Assembly (NCBI RefSeq): GCF_963924675.1
Contig: NC_089238.1
Location: 41,868,879 to 41,932,878 of the forward strand
Direction of reading: 5' to 3'
Length of the DNA: 64,000 bases
Origin: Phocoena phocoena
Lineage: Eukaryota; Chordata; Mammalia; Artiodactyla; Phocoenidae
A program made the translations under genes and the position numbers. The notes beneath the pieces are model-generated. The model was not told the DNA's origin. It saw only the letters and a program-made list of their open reading frames with translations, and made no database searches. Shown here in pieces: positions 63,131-64,000 of this stretch (the stretch's first letter is position 1; each line of letters begins with the position of its first letter).

Positions 63131-63191
63131 TACGTGCTTTATGCTCCCCACTTCGTGGTAGTGAAAATAATAACCACTTGCAGAGGCAGAA

Positions 63192-63402
63192 TAATATAGT
63201 GGTTAATAAAGAGCATTTGCTCCGAGTCAGGCTGCCAGGGTTTGAATCCTGCCTCCACCTGTCACTAGCTGTGTGGGCAAATTGGGGATAATAACAGTAC
63301 CTCTCTCTGTTGTGTTGTTGTGAGGATTGAATTACTATAGATAAAATGCCTAGAACCACACCTGGCACATAATAGGTACTACGTGAGGATTAGCTATTGT
63401 TA
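63192..63402 (+). mobile_element. MIR SINE, sense
   Basis: 'ataatatagtggttaataaa', 'gagtcaggctgccagggttt', 'tcactagctgtgtgggcaaa' and 'cctggcacataataggtact'. Near complete, with a small internal deletion after 'gtgtgggcaaa'. Confidence 0.9.
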
Positions 63403-63410
63403 TCATATGT

Positions 63411-63545
63411 TCGTTCATTCATTTGTTTGTCAAAGGTTTACTACATGCCAGGGCCACTGCATGCCAGGCTGTACTCGGGGCCTCAGTGATAGAAGAGCAG
63501 CAAGATTGACAGTCCTGACCCTCACAGAGATCACAGTATTAGTGC
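63411..63545 (-). mobile_element. L2 LINE 3' end, antisense
   Basis: 'ttcattcatttgtttgtcaa', 'gtttactacatgccagggcc' and 'gaccctcacagagatcacag' give an antisense L2 terminus. Confidence 0.65.
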
Positions 63546-63554
63546 CGCTTCTGC

Positions 63555-63710
63555 AGCAGCCATCACTTGCAAATCCTTGTGCTTGGATCTTTATAGACAG
63601 TAACTCTCACAACAACCTTCAAAGGAGGCAGTGTTATTCCCATTTTACAGAGATCTCCGGGGTTCCAAAAGCCGAGGTGGTTTGCTCAAGATTCTCCAGC
63701 TGGTAATTGG
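63555..63710 (-). mobile_element. MIR SINE, antisense
   Basis: 'aactctcacaacaaccttca', 'attcccattttacagagatc' and 'ggtttgctcaagattctcca' follow the antisense MIR order. Confidence 0.65.
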
Positions 63711-64000
63711 GGTGTCAGGATTCACTTGACCCGATTCGCCTGCCAGCAGACCATTAGGTTCGACTGTCCATGTCTGTCTCTCCCAGATGGTGGTGAGCTC
63801 CTGAAGGCTGGAGCTGGCCCTCATCACCCAGCATGCTGAGCATGGTCTCCTGCACACAGTTCGGGAAATGTCAGCTGGCTTGTGCTCTGTTTATGATCCT
63901 TGACTCTGTCCCATAATTAGTCTCTTCTGATCACTCTCACTTCCCTCAGCCACCAAGCCGTATGTTGGTTATAACATGGAAGCACAGTGGTCAAAATGAG

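Overview
The window is mammalian intergenic-scale intron sequence, almost certainly from a cetacean. It holds about 30 tRNA-derived SINEs of the CHR (Cetacea-Hippo-Ruminant) group. Many have long A tails, well-kept tRNA-like heads (CTTCCCTGGTGGCGCAGTGG) and target-site duplications I could read directly. MIR, L2, MER5A, Tigger and MaLR-like remains place it within placental mammals. There are no prokaryotic genes, phage, CRISPR arrays or operons, and almost every open reading frame in the window is a translation of a SINE, an L1 fragment or chance sequence.

One protein gene can be supported. Two internal exons on the + strand, 31546-31697 and 41231-41344, have clean AG/GT borders and matching phase. 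Joined, they encode 88 residues that I recognise as the C-terminal part of TANGO6 (TMCO7, transport and Golgi organization 6). The whole window therefore lies inside TANGO6: more than 31.5 kb of upstream intron, the two exons, the 9.5-kb intron between them, and more than 22.6 kb of the next intron. I did not find the final coding exon.

Layout. 1-31.5 kb: old L1, L2, MIR and LTR remains cut by CHR SINEs, with a fairly single-copy block at about 14.6-19.0 kb and another at 21.1-24.0 kb. 29.0-30.8 kb: a long sense L2. 31.5-41.3 kb: the two exons, with L2 and SINE remains and a quiet block at 38.2-41.2 kb. 41.3-49.8 kb: single-copy sequence, one L1 3' end, SINEs and an antisense LTR. 49.9-54.2 kb: a multi-layer nest in which a younger L1 sits in an older L1 and itself carries a further L1 piece and two SINEs. 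54.2-64 kb: more SINEs, an L2 split by an L1, and MIR copies.

I found no convincing undescribed biological system. The most interesting signals are retrotransposition records: two poly(T)-only insertions flanked by duplicated target sequence, a 47-bp L1 insertion with a 16-bp duplication, an L1 piece whose ends coincide with a homologous site in its host L1, SINEs landing on or next to each other, a possible L1-SINE chimera, and an L1 reverse-transcriptase fragment with an altered active-site motif. Family names are from memory of consensus sequences and were not checked by a search.
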